From the NCBI RefSeq assembly GCF_900103545.1, contig NZ_FNHH01000013.1, positions 1-64,000 on the forward strand: a stretch of 64,000 nt of DNA, in the 5' to 3' direction. Source of the stretch: Daejeonella rubra. Lineage in GTDB: Bacteria > Bacteroidota > Bacteroidia > Sphingobacteriales > Sphingobacteriaceae. Of the stretch, positions 36,451 to 45,888 are shown in pieces (positions within the stretch are counted from its first letter, which is position 1; every line of letters begins with the position of its first letter). The notes under the pieces are model-generated. The model was not told the DNA's origin and did no database searches. It worked only from the letters and a program-made list of their open reading frames with translations. The position numbers were made by a program, and so were the translations under genes.

Positions 36451-37815
36451 ATGGCAAAGAAAAATAATACATTAAAATATGTGCTCATTGGAGCAGGAAT
36501 ACTTGTAGCGGTAGCAGTTGCGGGGAATAAACTCGGCTGGTTTGGTAAAAGCGATGTGACTCAGGTAGCCGTTGAAAAAGTTGAAAAGCGGACCATTATA
36601 GAAACTGTTTCGGCAAGTGGAAAGGTACAACCTGAAATAGAAGTTAAGCTAAGTGCTGAAGTATCAGGAGAGGTTGTTGAGCTGCATGTAAAGGAAGGTG
36701 ACGTAGTTAAGAAGGGTCAGCTATTATGTAAGGTTCGTCCGGATGTACTCCAGTCGGGTTATGATCGTGCTGTTGCATCTTTGAATAGCCAGAGGGCTTC
36801 ACTTGCAAGTACTCAGCAACAGTTAAAACAAGTAGAGGCTAATTTTGCCAATATCACTGCCAAGTTCAAACGTAATCAGGAACTTTTTGCTAAAAAAGTG
36901 ATATCTGCAGCTGAGTTTGATGCGGTTAAGGCTGAGTATGAAGGTTCAAAAGCGAGTCTTGAGTCAACCCGTCAGAATGTTGTAGCTTCCAGGTTCGGTG
37001 TTGAACAGTCGAATGCAGTTGTGAAAGAAGCCGGTGCGAACTTAGCAAAGACTACCATCAATGCACCTGTTGATGGTGTTATTTCCAAATTATCGATTGA
37101 ATTGGGAGATCGTATCCTTGGAACTTCTCAGATGGCAGGTACTGAAATTATGAGAATCTCCAACCTGAGTTCAATGGAAGTGAGTGTAGATGTTAATGAA
37201 AGTGATATCAACCGTGTTTCAGTTGGGGATCTGGCCGATATTGAGGTTGATGCTTTTCAGAATCAGAAATTTAAAGGCGAAGTTACGGAGATCGCAAGTT
37301 CTTCAAGTGTTGTTGGAACATCCACTGATCAGGTTACTAACTTCACGGTGAAGGTTCGGATATTGCCTGATTCTTATGCTAAGCTTGTTCGTTCTGATGC
37401 CGCAAATCCATCTCCATTCCGTCCGGGATTATCTGCTACAGTAGATATTCAGACTGAGCAATTTACTGGAATTGCCGTTCCAATTCAATCAGTAACAACC
37501 CGTGAAAAGAAAAAGGAAGTAAATGAAGCTGAAAAAGGTGCAAAACCGGCAACAGCCAACGATGAAAAAAATAAATTAAAAGATGCAGAGCCTATAAAAG
37601 AATACGTATTTATTTACAATGCGGGTAAGGTTAAACAAGTTTTAGTGACCACAGGAATTCAGGATGATACTTATATTCTGATAAAATCAGGATTAAAAGG
37701 CGGTGAAGAAGTTATATCACTTCCATTTACAGCTATTTCCAAGACACTGAAGGATAGTGCCGTGGTTGAAAAAGTAGATAAGGAAAAGCTTTTTGCAGGC
37801 GAAAAGAAAGAGTAA
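36451..37815 (+). CDS. Efflux periplasmic adaptor (HlyD/MacA-like)
   Basis: 454 residues: one N-terminal transmembrane helix (YVLIGAGILVAVAVAG), then the biotinyl-lipoyl-like half (SGKVQPEIEVKLSAEVSGEVVELHVKEGDVVKKGQ), a coiled-coil hairpin (about 105-195), the second lipoyl half and a beta-barrel region. A Lys/Glu/Ala-rich insert (KKKEVNEAEKGAKPATANDEKNK) interrupts the C-terminal domain. Resembles MacA, but no MacB-like ABC permease follows, so the partner lies elsewhere. Confidence 0.9.
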   Translation: MAKKNNTLKYVLIGAGILVAVAVAGNKLGWFGKSDVTQVAVEKVEKRTIIETVSASGKVQPEIEVKLSAEVSGEVVELHVKEGDVVKKGQLLCKVRPDVLQSGYDRAVASLNSQRASLASTQQQLKQVEANFANITAKFKRNQELFAKKVISAAEFDAVKAEYEGSKASLESTRQNVVASRFGVEQSNAVVKEAGANLAKTTINAPVDGVISKLSIELGDRILGTSQMAGTEIMRISNLSSMEVSVDVNESDINRVSVGDLADIEVDAFQNQKFKGEVTEIASSSSVVGTSTDQVTNFTVKVRILPDSYAKLVRSDAANPSPFRPGLSATVDIQTEQFTGIAVPIQSVTTREKKKEVNEAEKGAKPATANDEKNKLKDAEPIKEYVFIYNAGKVKQVLVTTGIQDDTYILIKSGLKGGEEVISLPFTAISKTLKDSAVVEKVDKEKLFAGEKKE

Positions 37816-37837
37816 TTTCTAAGAAATACTTAACTTG

Positions 37838-37885
37838 TCCCGATCGATTTATTGCATCATAAGCAATTGATCAATCGGGATTTTT
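37838..37885 (+). terminator. Terminator of the TolC-adaptor operon
   Basis: TCCCGAT (37838-37844) pairs with ATCGGGA (37874-37880), extended by further pairing toward the loop, and is followed by five T residues. gpsA starts 3 bp later. Confidence 0.8.
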
Positions 37886-37888
37886 ATT

Positions 37889-38896
37889 ATGTCGCATATT
37901 CAAAAAAAGATAGCCGTTGTTGGGGGAGGTAGCTGGGCGACCGCCATTGTAAAGATTTTATCTGATAATTTTATCGATAAGGAAATTTACTGGTGGATGC
38001 GTAGTGATGAGGCAATAGAACATATTCGCCGGTATAATCATAATCCTCATTACCTAAGTTCTGTAGAGATAAAAGTGCCGGATGATAATTTGAGTTCTGA
38101 TCTTAAGGCCATCATATCGGCCTGCGACCTGATCCTGTTAAATGTTCCGGCGGCCTTCTTAAAAGATGCATTAAAAGGCATTAGTGCCGATGATCTAAAG
38201 GGTAAAAAGATAATCTCTGCTATTAAAGGAATAGTGCCTGATGAAAATATGATCATTGGAGAATTTATGAACCAGCATTATCATATCCCCTATAGTGATA
38301 TTATAGTGATCAGTGGTCCCTGTCATGCTGAGGAAGTTGCACTTGAAAAATTATCCTATCTGACGATAGCTTCTCAGGATAGTATATTAGCAGCGCATTT
38401 TGCATCTATGCTAAATACACGTTACATTAAAACCAATGTTTCGGATGATATTTATGGAACCGAATACGCAGCGGTGTTAAAAAATATTTATGCCGTGGCC
38501 AGCGGAATCTGCCGGGGTATTGGCTATGGGGATAATTTCCAATCGGTACTAATTTCCAATGCGATCCGTGAGATTGAAAGTTTTGTTAATGCAGTGCACC
38601 CAATCGACAGGGATATTAAGGAATCAGCTTATCTTGGAGATCTGTTGGTTACTGCTTATTCTCAGTTTAGCCGTAACCGTACTTTTGGAAATATGATAGG
38701 TAAGGGTTATACAGTAACTTCTGCCCAGCTTGAGATGAATATGATCGCTGAAGGTTATTATGCAGTGAATTGCCTGCATCAGATCAATAAGACCTATAAA
38801 GTAAATATGCCAATCTGCAGAGCAGTTTATGCGATCCTCTATGAAAGACATTCGCCGCAGATCGAGATGAAATTATTGTCTGAACAACTGACTTGA
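37889..38896 (+). CDS. gpsA: Glycerol-3-phosphate dehydrogenase [NAD(P)+]
   Basis: 335 residues of the GpsA family, reducing dihydroxyacetone phosphate to sn-glycerol 3-phosphate for phospholipid synthesis. Rossmann motif AVVGGGSWATA near 9-19, family motif ISGPCHAEEV, catalytic Lys in EYAAVLKNIYA, and GYGDNFQSVLISNAIREI. Complete length. It starts right after a terminator, so the promoter must overlap that hairpin or the upstream gene end. Confidence 0.93.
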   Translation: MSHIQKKIAVVGGGSWATAIVKILSDNFIDKEIYWWMRSDEAIEHIRRYNHNPHYLSSVEIKVPDDNLSSDLKAIISACDLILLNVPAAFLKDALKGISADDLKGKKIISAIKGIVPDENMIIGEFMNQHYHIPYSDIIVISGPCHAEEVALEKLSYLTIASQDSILAAHFASMLNTRYIKTNVSDDIYGTEYAAVLKNIYAVASGICRGIGYGDNFQSVLISNAIREIESFVNAVHPIDRDIKESAYLGDLLVTAYSQFSRNRTFGNMIGKGYTVTSAQLEMNMIAEGYYAVNCLHQINKTYKVNMPICRAVYAILYERHSPQIEMKLLSEQLT

Positions 38897-39300
38897 GTTG
38901 AGCAGGGTATAAGGTATAGGGTATCAAGAGCCAAGAATCAAGAGCCAAGATGAATCTGTTTAGTATTTTGATTGTTGATCTTTGATTGAAATTACTGGTG
39001 CCGAAAAATAACCTGTTCAGGTTGCTGACTCTATTTGATTTAAGAACCAAGAATCAAGAGTCAAGACAGCGAGGTGTTAATTTGAGATCAGTAGGATTTC
39101 GTCTGATAACAGACAACTGATAACTGATAACAGACAACAGACCAATGAACAAGGAGTCAAGACAAATTGCAGTCCTTATTCCTTGTTCCTTCATCCTTGC
39201 TCTATTTTAACTAAAGAACAAATAATAAAGTATAAAAACCTAATCCAGTCCTGGTTCCTGGCTCTTGGTTCCTGGATCTAAAAAATGGTTCCTGGTTCTA
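38897..39300. repeat. Large block of 7-nt periodic degenerate repeats
   Basis: About 400 bp with no gene, built from runs of heptamers: AGGGTAT-AAGGTAT-AGGGTAT-CAAGAGC-CAAGAAT (from about 38904), GAACCAA-GAATCAA-GAGTCAA (39041-39065), CTGATAA-CAGACAA-CTGATAA-CTGATAA-CAGACAA (39101-39140), CCTTGTT-CCTTCAT-CCTTGCT (39181-39201) and CTGGTTC-CTGGCTC-TTGGTTC-CTGGATC (39251-39280). The purine-rich words on the left are the complements of the pyrimidine-rich words on the right, so the block can fold on itself. A paralogous block is at 18811-18913. Confidence 0.75.
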
Positions 39301-39308
39301 ACAAAAAA

Positions 39309-39350
39309 AAGGAGTAAAAACTCAGGTTATACCTCTTGTTCTTACTCCTT
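39309..39350 (-). terminator. Terminator of the DEAD-box helicase gene
   Basis: AAGGAGTAA (39309-39317) pairs with TTACTCCTT (39342-39350); an A run before it on the plus strand (39303-39310) gives the T tract on the minus strand. Confidence 0.75.
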
Positions 39351-39371
39351 GTTCATTAATCTTTATTCTTC

Positions 39372-41264
39372 CTAGATTCGTCTGCGTCTTTCTCCGCTTC
39401 CGCCTTCACGACGTCCGCCAGCACTGCTGCTTCCGCCACGATCTTCACGGCGCTTGCCTGAAAAATCGCGGAATCCACCACCGCCGCTTCCGCCTTCACG
39501 ACGTCCGCCACCACTTCCGCTTCCGCCACGGTAACCACCGCCGCTTCCACCTTCACGACGACCACCGCCACCACCGCTTCCGCGGTATGAACCACCACGT
39601 TCGCTGCTTCCGCCTTCACGGTCGCCAGCAAGTTCTATTCTCACATCTCTGCCCTGGAAATCAACAGATTTGAATCCTTCGATAACCTGATTAACAGCAG
39701 ATTCTTCAACTTCAAAGAAGGTAAATACACCTTTAAGGTCTATCTTGCCTACGCTTTTTCCGCTGATCTTAGTATTGTTGCAAATAAAGCCCAGCATATC
39801 TCCACGAGTGAAATCATCAACAGATCCCAGGTTCATGAAAAGTCGGGTGTAACCCGGACTTGTACTTGACTTGAATGCACGATCTCCGCGTTCAGCGCGA
39901 TCACCTCTTTCAGTACGTTCATAGCCACGATCATCACTGGAAACGTTAAGATCAGGTGCTTTAGAATAATATTCAAGGAAACGGTTGAATTCAAGAGAAG
40001 CAAATCTTTTGATGATCGCTTCTTTATCAAGATCTTTAAATTCATCCATTATTCGTGGAATGTATTGTTCGATCTGTTCTTCGTTCACTTCCACATTATG
40101 AACCTTGTGGATCATAGCAAATAATTGCTTTTCACAAACATCAAATCCGGTTGGAATTTCAGCTTTTGTAAACTGCTTTCCAATGCTGCGTTCGATATGA
40201 CGAATCTTACCGAGCTCTTTAGAGTTAATGATCGCGATAGAAATACCTGTTTTTCCTGCACGTCCTGTTCGGCCGCTTCGGTGGGTATAGTTTTCGATCT
40301 CATCAGGTAATGAATAGTTGATCACGTGAGTTACGTCATTCACATCAATACCCCTGGCTGCAACGTCTGTAGCGATCAATAATTGAAGGCTACGGTCGCG
40401 ATAGCGTTTCATAACCTTATCGCGTTGTTGTTGAGACAGATCGCCGTGTAATGCATCAGCATTATAGCCATCTTTCATCAAAGACTCAGCAATTTCCTGA
40501 GTTTCAATTTTAGTACGGCAGAATACTATCCCGAAAATTTCAGGATTGAAATCTACAATTCGCTTGAATGCTGCGTATTTATCACGGGCCTTTACGATAT
40601 AATATTCATGTTCGATATTGACATTTCCGGTATTTTTAGTACCCATGGTCAGCTCGAACGGATCTGTCATGTATTTTTTTGCAATTCTGCGAACTTCAGT
40701 CGGCATTGTTGCAGAGAACAACCAGGTTTTTTTATCTTCTGGTGTAGTTGATAAAATGCTGTCAATGTCTTCCTGGAAGCCCATGTTAAGCATTTCATCC
40801 GCTTCGTCAAGTACTACGAATTGAACCTGACTGAAATCAATTGCTTTACGGTTAATAATATCAAGCATACGGCCTGGAGTGGCCACAACGATCTGTACAC
40901 CACGCTTGATCTGGCGTAACTGATCTGAAATGTTAGCACCGCCATAAACAGCAACAACGTGAACGTTCTTCATGTTTTTGGCGTAATTGTTAATGTCGCT
41001 GGTGATCTGTAAACAGAGTTCACGTGTTGGACATAGAATTAGCGCTTGTGGATAATTTTCTTCAAAATCCAATAATTCTAATAGGGGGAGGCCGAAGGCT
41101 GCCGTTTTACCGGTTCCTGTTTGAGCTAATCCGACAAAATCGTTGCTGCCTGAAAGTAATACCGGGATAGATTGCTCCTGGATTGGTGTGGGATTTTCGA
41201 ATCCCAGTTCAGTAATGGCATTAACAATATCATGACGGATACCCAAGGTACTAAATGGGTTCAT
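39372..41264 (-). CDS. DEAD-box ATP-dependent RNA helicase
   Basis: 630 residues. All helicase motifs are present: Q motif (PTPIQEQ), AQTGTGKT, PTREL, DEAD in VVLDEADEMLNMGF, SAT, and HRSGRTGRAGKTG. A DbpA/CsdA-type RNA-binding domain (YTRLFMNLGSVDDFTRGDMLGFIC...) is followed by an RGG-like Gly/Ser/Arg tail of about 80 residues. This build fits DeaD/CsdA-type helicases used in ribosome assembly and RNA turnover, especially in the cold. Overlapping open frames in the tail are artefacts of its repetitive codons. Confidence 0.93.
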   Translation of the reverse strand: MNPFSTLGIRHDIVNAITELGFENPTPIQEQSIPVLLSGSNDFVGLAQTGTGKTAAFGLPLLELLDFEENYPQALILCPTRELCLQITSDINNYAKNMKNVHVVAVYGGANISDQLRQIKRGVQIVVATPGRMLDIINRKAIDFSQVQFVVLDEADEMLNMGFQEDIDSILSTTPEDKKTWLFSATMPTEVRRIAKKYMTDPFELTMGTKNTGNVNIEHEYYIVKARDKYAAFKRIVDFNPEIFGIVFCRTKIETQEIAESLMKDGYNADALHGDLSQQQRDKVMKRYRDRSLQLLIATDVAARGIDVNDVTHVINYSLPDEIENYTHRSGRTGRAGKTGISIAIINSKELGKIRHIERSIGKQFTKAEIPTGFDVCEKQLFAMIHKVHNVEVNEEQIEQYIPRIMDEFKDLDKEAIIKRFASLEFNRFLEYYSKAPDLNVSSDDRGYERTERGDRAERGDRAFKSSTSPGYTRLFMNLGSVDDFTRGDMLGFICNNTKISGKSVGKIDLKGVFTFFEVEESAVNQVIEGFKSVDFQGRDVRIELAGDREGGSSERGGSYRGSGGGGGRREGGSGGGYRGGSGSGGGRREGGSGGGGFRDFSGKRREDRGGSSSAGGRREGGSGERRRRI

Positions 41265-41306
41265 GATAATTTATAAGTGCTCACAGCCTTATTGCTGAAA
41301 GCGCCG

Positions 41307-41314
41307 CAAAGGTA
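41307..41314 (-). promoter_or_regulatory. -7 promoter box of the DEAD-box gene
   Basis: TACCTTTG on the minus strand (GCAAAGGTA context on the plus strand) matches TAnnTTTG and predicts a leader of about 35 nt before the ATG at 41264. Confidence 0.6.
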
Positions 41315-41554
41315 CGGTTATTATTTGGTATTTCAGCATGAAGCTTTAGCCAAAAAATATTAGTCCCCCGAATTACCTGATGAACATGGTTATTGACCTA
41401 AAATACTTGTCCATGCTTCAGTAACAATTGTGATAAATCTGTAATTTACTTTGGATGAACTGTTTATAATCGTATTTTCAAATGCTCGAAAAAAATATCA
41501 ATTGGGATCATCCCGGTTTTTGTCGTACAATAAAATTCATCAATGAATTGATAT

Positions 41555-42796
41555 ATGCCTAAAATACATTTTCTGATTGTTTTCTTCCTGTTCTGTCAAA
41601 CATCACTATTCTCCCAATCAGTAAGCAAGATCTACGGAATAGTTATCAAGGGGGCTCATGTTATCGATCCTAAAAACAGGATCAATGAGCAAATGGATGT
41701 AGCTATCAATGATGGAAAGATCGCACTTTTAGCGAAAAATATTGATGCTGGACAGGCTACCCAGGTGGTGGATGCTAAAGGGATGTATATCGCACCGGGC
41801 CTGATCGATATTCATTCACGCATGGGCTTGAATTTGCCTGATGGCTATACTTTAAGAGTTGGTGTAACTACGATCGTTGATGCTGGTGATGCGGATCTGA
41901 ATTCCTTTCATGATTTCAGGAAGAATGTCATAGATCGTTCTGTAACCCGCGTTTTATTATTTCTTAATATTAAGGGTGATGGGTATAAAGGCGGGGCATA
42001 TGAGAAGAACTCCGGCGACAAAATAGCTGCGGAAACTGCTAGGTTAGCCCTGGCAAACAGTAAGGATATTGTTGGTTTCAAGGTAGATTTCACAGGGCCA
42101 GACTGGACTCCTGTAGATCGGGGAATTGAAGCCGGTAATCTGGCAAAAATGCCTGTAATGCTTGATGGTGGAAGAAATCACCCCCGACCGTCTCTTAAGG
42201 AACTGTTTTCTAATCATTTACGTCCGGGAGATATCTACACACATACTTATACCATCATTGAAGATATAAACGCCCGTGAGTCAATTGTTGACCAGCAAAC
42301 AAAAAAGATTGGCTCCCATTTTCTTGATGCACAACAAAAAGGGATCATTTTCGATGTTGGTCATGGATCTGCTTTCAGATATTCAAATGCTATTCCTGCT
42401 AAGGAGCAGGGTTTCTTTCCGAACACGATCAGTACAGATAGTTCAATGGGCAGCATCAATGCCTTCATGAAAGATATGATGAATGTCATGTCCAAATTCC
42501 TTACCATGGGAATGAGTTTGCAGGATGTGATAAAAGCGAGCACCTGGAGTCCGGCAATGGCTATAAAGCGGGAAGAGCTGGGTCATATTTCTCCCGGTGC
42601 GATCGCTGATCTTATTGTTTTTAGTTTGCGTGATGGAAAATTCGGATATTATGAAACCGCAGGATATAAAATGGAAGGGAACAAGAAATTTGAATGTGAA
42701 ATGACTATCAAAGGAGGAAGGATCGTGTATGATCTCAACGGTATCGCAAAACCTCTGAATAACTTTTTTCGGGAAGGTAATCAGTTCCGGCAATAA
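41555..42796 (+). CDS. Exported dihydroorotase-like amidohydrolase with altered metal site
   Basis: 413 residues with a Sec-type signal (LIVFFLFCQTSLFSQ). It belongs to the amidohydrolase/deacetylase family related to Atu3266/EF0837. Shared motifs: VIKGAHVIDPKN, APGLIDIH, GVTTIVDAG, GFKVD with K176, THTY with H230, DVGHG with H270, and STD with D295. The metal-binding HxH is HSR (87-89), losing the second His, and the KVAH and SDLH residues conserved in its three paralogues are changed to KVDF and TDSS. It may be a pseudoenzyme or have a different chemistry. First gene of a four-gene run. Confidence 0.85.
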   Translation: MPKIHFLIVFFLFCQTSLFSQSVSKIYGIVIKGAHVIDPKNRINEQMDVAINDGKIALLAKNIDAGQATQVVDAKGMYIAPGLIDIHSRMGLNLPDGYTLRVGVTTIVDAGDADLNSFHDFRKNVIDRSVTRVLLFLNIKGDGYKGGAYEKNSGDKIAAETARLALANSKDIVGFKVDFTGPDWTPVDRGIEAGNLAKMPVMLDGGRNHPRPSLKELFSNHLRPGDIYTHTYTIIEDINARESIVDQQTKKIGSHFLDAQQKGIIFDVGHGSAFRYSNAIPAKEQGFFPNTISTDSSMGSINAFMKDMMNVMSKFLTMGMSLQDVIKASTWSPAMAIKREELGHISPGAIADLIVFSLRDGKFGYYETAGYKMEGNKKFECEMTIKGGRIVYDLNGIAKPLNNFFREGNQFRQ

Positions 42797-42820
42797 TATT
42801 TATCTATAAACTTAACATCT

Positions 42821-44110
42821 ATGAATCTTTCCAGAAATTTTTACCGCTTAGTTTTTTCAGTGCTGATCTCCTTAGGGGTATCAGACCTGGTATTTGCCCA
42901 GAAAATAGATATTCTATTGAAGGGGGGGCATGTGATTGATCCCAAAAACAATATAGACGCCGTGATGGATGTTGCTATTTCTGATGGGAAGATCCTCAGG
43001 CTTGCCCCTCAGATAGATGCTGCAGGCGCCATAAAGGTCATAGATATAAGTGGTTTATATCTTAGTCCCGGTATTATTGATATTCATGTTCATGTTTTTG
43101 CTGGAACAAATAAAGCTCAGAAATATATGGACGGACCCAATTCCCTTCCTCCTGATGGTTTTACGCTCAGATCAGGAGTTACTACGGTGGTAGATGCGGG
43201 AAGTGCCGGATGGAAGAGTTTTCCATTATTCAAGAAAAATATCATAGATAACTCAAAAACAAGGGTACTGTCCTTCCTGAATATTGTAGGCGACGGGATG
43301 GGTGAATTCGAGCAGGATACTATGGATATGGATCCTGAAATGGCAGCCTCAACTGCTAAATTTTATGATGATCATATTGTTGGATTTAAAGTGGCTCACT
43401 ACAATGGAGTACAATGGATACCGGTCGACAATGCCGTTGCTGCAGGAAAATTAGCGCAAAAGCCTGTAATGATCGACTGGCGGGGTCTTCCTCCTGTCAA
43501 TTCTTTTGAGGAACTTTTGTTGAAGCATTTGCGTCCGGGGGATATTCTGACACATATGTATCATGCGGGCAAAAGCGTGGGAGCTGCAAGTCCGCTTTAT
43601 AAGGAATCTGTACTTGATGAAAATGGAAAAGTGAAGCCATATGTTTTCCAGGCACAAAACCGCGGAATTATATTCGATGTTGGTCATGGTGGAAATGGTT
43701 TCGTATTTGGACAGGCGATTCCTTCTTTGAAACAGGGCTTCCGTCCGAATACTATCAGCTCAGATCTGCATATCGGAAATATGAATGCCGGAATGAAGGA
43801 TATGGCCAATATCATGTCTAAATTTTTAAATATGGGAATGTCTGTTCAGGACGTGATCGCCCGTTCGACCTGGAATCCGGCCCTAAGCATCCAAAGGAAA
43901 GATCTGGGCCATTTAAGTGTTGGTGCAGAGGCTGATATAGCGGTATTTAACCTGAAGAACGGCAATTTTGGGTTTATTGATTCTCATGGTGGTAGTTTCA
44001 GGGGGACGAAAAGGCTGGAGGCCGAGTTAACTATCCGGGCAGGAAAGGTTGTTTGGGATCTGAATGGGCTTGCCACCGATGCATGGGATAAGGCGGCAAA
44101 ATCAAAATAA
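42821..44110 (+). CDS. Exported amidohydrolase/deacetylase, intact metal site
   Basis: 429 residues with a signal peptide (VFSVLISLGVSDLVFAQ). All expected ligands are present: HVH at 89-91, K190 (GFKVAH, candidate carboxylated Lys), H245 (THMYHAG), H289 (DVGHGG) and D315 (SSDLHIGN). Family members hydrolyse acyl-ester or amide bonds; the natural substrate is unknown. It starts 24 bp after the altered paralogue and precedes a SelA-like enzyme by 35 bp. The C-terminus carries an extra LATDAWDKAAKSK tail. Confidence 0.88.
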   Translation: MNLSRNFYRLVFSVLISLGVSDLVFAQKIDILLKGGHVIDPKNNIDAVMDVAISDGKILRLAPQIDAAGAIKVIDISGLYLSPGIIDIHVHVFAGTNKAQKYMDGPNSLPPDGFTLRSGVTTVVDAGSAGWKSFPLFKKNIIDNSKTRVLSFLNIVGDGMGEFEQDTMDMDPEMAASTAKFYDDHIVGFKVAHYNGVQWIPVDNAVAAGKLAQKPVMIDWRGLPPVNSFEELLLKHLRPGDILTHMYHAGKSVGAASPLYKESVLDENGKVKPYVFQAQNRGIIFDVGHGGNGFVFGQAIPSLKQGFRPNTISSDLHIGNMNAGMKDMANIMSKFLNMGMSVQDVIARSTWNPALSIQRKDLGHLSVGAEADIAVFNLKNGNFGFIDSHGGSFRGTKRLEAELTIRAGKVVWDLNGLATDAWDKAAKSK

Positions 44111-44145
44111 TTTTTAAGTATGAACGAATCATTGAATCATAGAAG

Positions 44146-45816
44146 ATGAAACGCAGAGATATTATCAAGGGCTTAACATTACTCCCATTTGCGGGTAGTA
44201 CATCGGCCGCAGTTTTAAATACAAAGGGTCCGGTTAACAAAAACGGATTTGCATTTTTGTCTGGTGTTTCAAAAACTCCGGATGCTGAATTGGCAGAAAG
44301 AGGACGAAAGATCCTTAAATCCATCGGAGTTGAGCCTTTTGTTAATTGCAAAGGAACCAATACTATTATGGGTGGATCAGTTGCAAGACCCGAAGTGAGA
44401 TTAGCCATGGATGCAGTTGCCACTCTGAATGTACAGATGGATGAACTGGTAGATGGGGTAGGGAAGCGCCTGGCTGAACTTACTGGAGCAGAATGGGGAT
44501 TGGTAACATCAGGTGCCGCGGCAGGAATAAAGCTATGTACGATTGCCTGTATCACAGGAGGGAATCCGGAAAAACTCATTAGGATTCCGGATCTAACAGG
44601 ATTTGAAAAAACTGAGGTAATAATTCCAGGTGGTTCAAGAACTGTCTACGATCAGGCTGTCAGGAGTACCGGAGTTAAAATTATTACGGTTGAAAACGAG
44701 GAGGATCTCAAAAAGAAAATTGGTCCTCGAACAGCGATGATCTACATTGATGCAGAAAAAGAAAGCTTTTTACCACTGGAGATCATATCGAAAATAGCCA
44801 GACCTCTGAATGTGCCTGTTTTTGTTGATGCTGCGGCCCATATTCTTACATTTCCTAATGTACATCTGTCAAGAGGCGCAGATGTAGTTGCTTTCAGCGG
44901 CGGAAAGGGGCTCAAGGCTCCGGGTAGTTGCGGACTATTATTGGGAAGAAAGGATCTGTTGATGTCTACCTGGCAGGCAGCTGCTCCTCATCATGGGCCT
45001 GGACGCGATAATAAGGTTAGTCGCGAAGAACATATTGGCATGCTTGCAGCTGTTGAAACCTGGGTTCAGATGGATCATAAGAAAGAGATGCAAACCTGGG
45101 TAAACTGGCTTGAATACATTGGAACGCAGGCCGCAACTGTGAAGGGAGTGAGTTTTCGAATCAGGATGCCTGATCCTAAATTGGTTCATCATGTTACCCC
45201 ATACCTTTTCATTACCTGGGACCCGGATAAGCTTCATGTGAGCGGGCAGGAAATATCTGAAGAATTAGGAAATACCTATCCCAGAGTTGGTGTGGCAATT
45301 TATAGGGATGAGCCTGGTCTGACCGGTATTAGTTTGGTGGGTTATATGATGGTTCCCGGAGACGATCAATTGGCTGCTTCCAGGATCAGGGAGGTGCTAT
45401 CTAAACAGAGAAGCCCTAAGGCATCTATTCCAATGAAATCTCCTGTCACAAATATGCTTGGTCGCTGGGATATGGAAGTTCAGTTTTACAATAGCCGGGA
45501 GAAACAGGAATTATTCATAGATAGTCAGGAGGGAAATTATTTTTCCGGCACCTATAAATCTCAATTTTCAGAACGAATAATTAACGGGACAATTGACGGA
45601 GATGTCGTAAAAATGCAAAGTATCTGGGTTGTTCCGGGTGATAGGATCCAAACAACTTTTCAGGGTTCAGTTAGTGGAGAAACTCTTTCTGGCGACATCG
45701 ATATGAATGAATTTTTGTCGGCGAAGTTTAATGCCAAAAGAAAACAGTCAGTGATCCTTAAAAAGCCGGTTGCATTCCCTAAGGGGCGACCCCAGGGAGG
45801 TAATTTCCTCATCTGA
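44146..45816 (+). CDS. Tat-exported SelA-like PLP enzyme with C-terminal beta domain
   Basis: 556 residues. The N-terminus MKRRDIIKGLTLLPFAGSTSA is a twin-arginine type signal (RRxxxK). The core is an aspartate-aminotransferase-fold PLP domain of the SelA/DgaE group: INCKG-like start, TSGAAAG, VDAAAH with D228, and SGGK with the PLP Lys K254. Characterised relatives include D-glucosaminate-6-phosphate ammonia lyase. Residues about 440-545 form an extra all-beta domain (LGRWDMEVQFY...GNYFSGTYKS...GTIDGDVV...SGDIDMNEF) that resembles lipocalin-like domains of Bacteroidota exoenzymes. Tat export fits an enzyme that must fold around PLP in the cytosol. Confidence 0.82.
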   Translation: MKRRDIIKGLTLLPFAGSTSAAVLNTKGPVNKNGFAFLSGVSKTPDAELAERGRKILKSIGVEPFVNCKGTNTIMGGSVARPEVRLAMDAVATLNVQMDELVDGVGKRLAELTGAEWGLVTSGAAAGIKLCTIACITGGNPEKLIRIPDLTGFEKTEVIIPGGSRTVYDQAVRSTGVKIITVENEEDLKKKIGPRTAMIYIDAEKESFLPLEIISKIARPLNVPVFVDAAAHILTFPNVHLSRGADVVAFSGGKGLKAPGSCGLLLGRKDLLMSTWQAAAPHHGPGRDNKVSREEHIGMLAAVETWVQMDHKKEMQTWVNWLEYIGTQAATVKGVSFRIRMPDPKLVHHVTPYLFITWDPDKLHVSGQEISEELGNTYPRVGVAIYRDEPGLTGISLVGYMMVPGDDQLAASRIREVLSKQRSPKASIPMKSPVTNMLGRWDMEVQFYNSREKQELFIDSQEGNYFSGTYKSQFSERIINGTIDGDVVKMQSIWVVPGDRIQTTFQGSVSGETLSGDIDMNEFLSAKFNAKRKQSVILKKPVAFPKGRPQGGNFLI

Positions 45817-45888
45817 TGGATATTATAATAATAGGATTTTGATAAGCCGTACAATAATGCATTTTTAAGATTGAAAAAAGAAATATCA

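Noticed and set aside
36451..37815. Complete MacAB-TolC macrolide exporter.
   Set aside because: The TolC and adaptor genes are present, but no MacB-like ABC permease follows; the next gene is gpsA.
39356..39631. Ala/Val-rich open frame in the tail of the DEAD-box gene.
   Set aside because: It is an out-of-frame reading of the repetitive Gly/Arg/Ser codons.
44146..45816. SelA proper (selenocysteine synthesis).
   Set aside because: No selB/selC/selD context, four paralogues, and Tat-type export signals are incompatible with a tRNA-modifying role.
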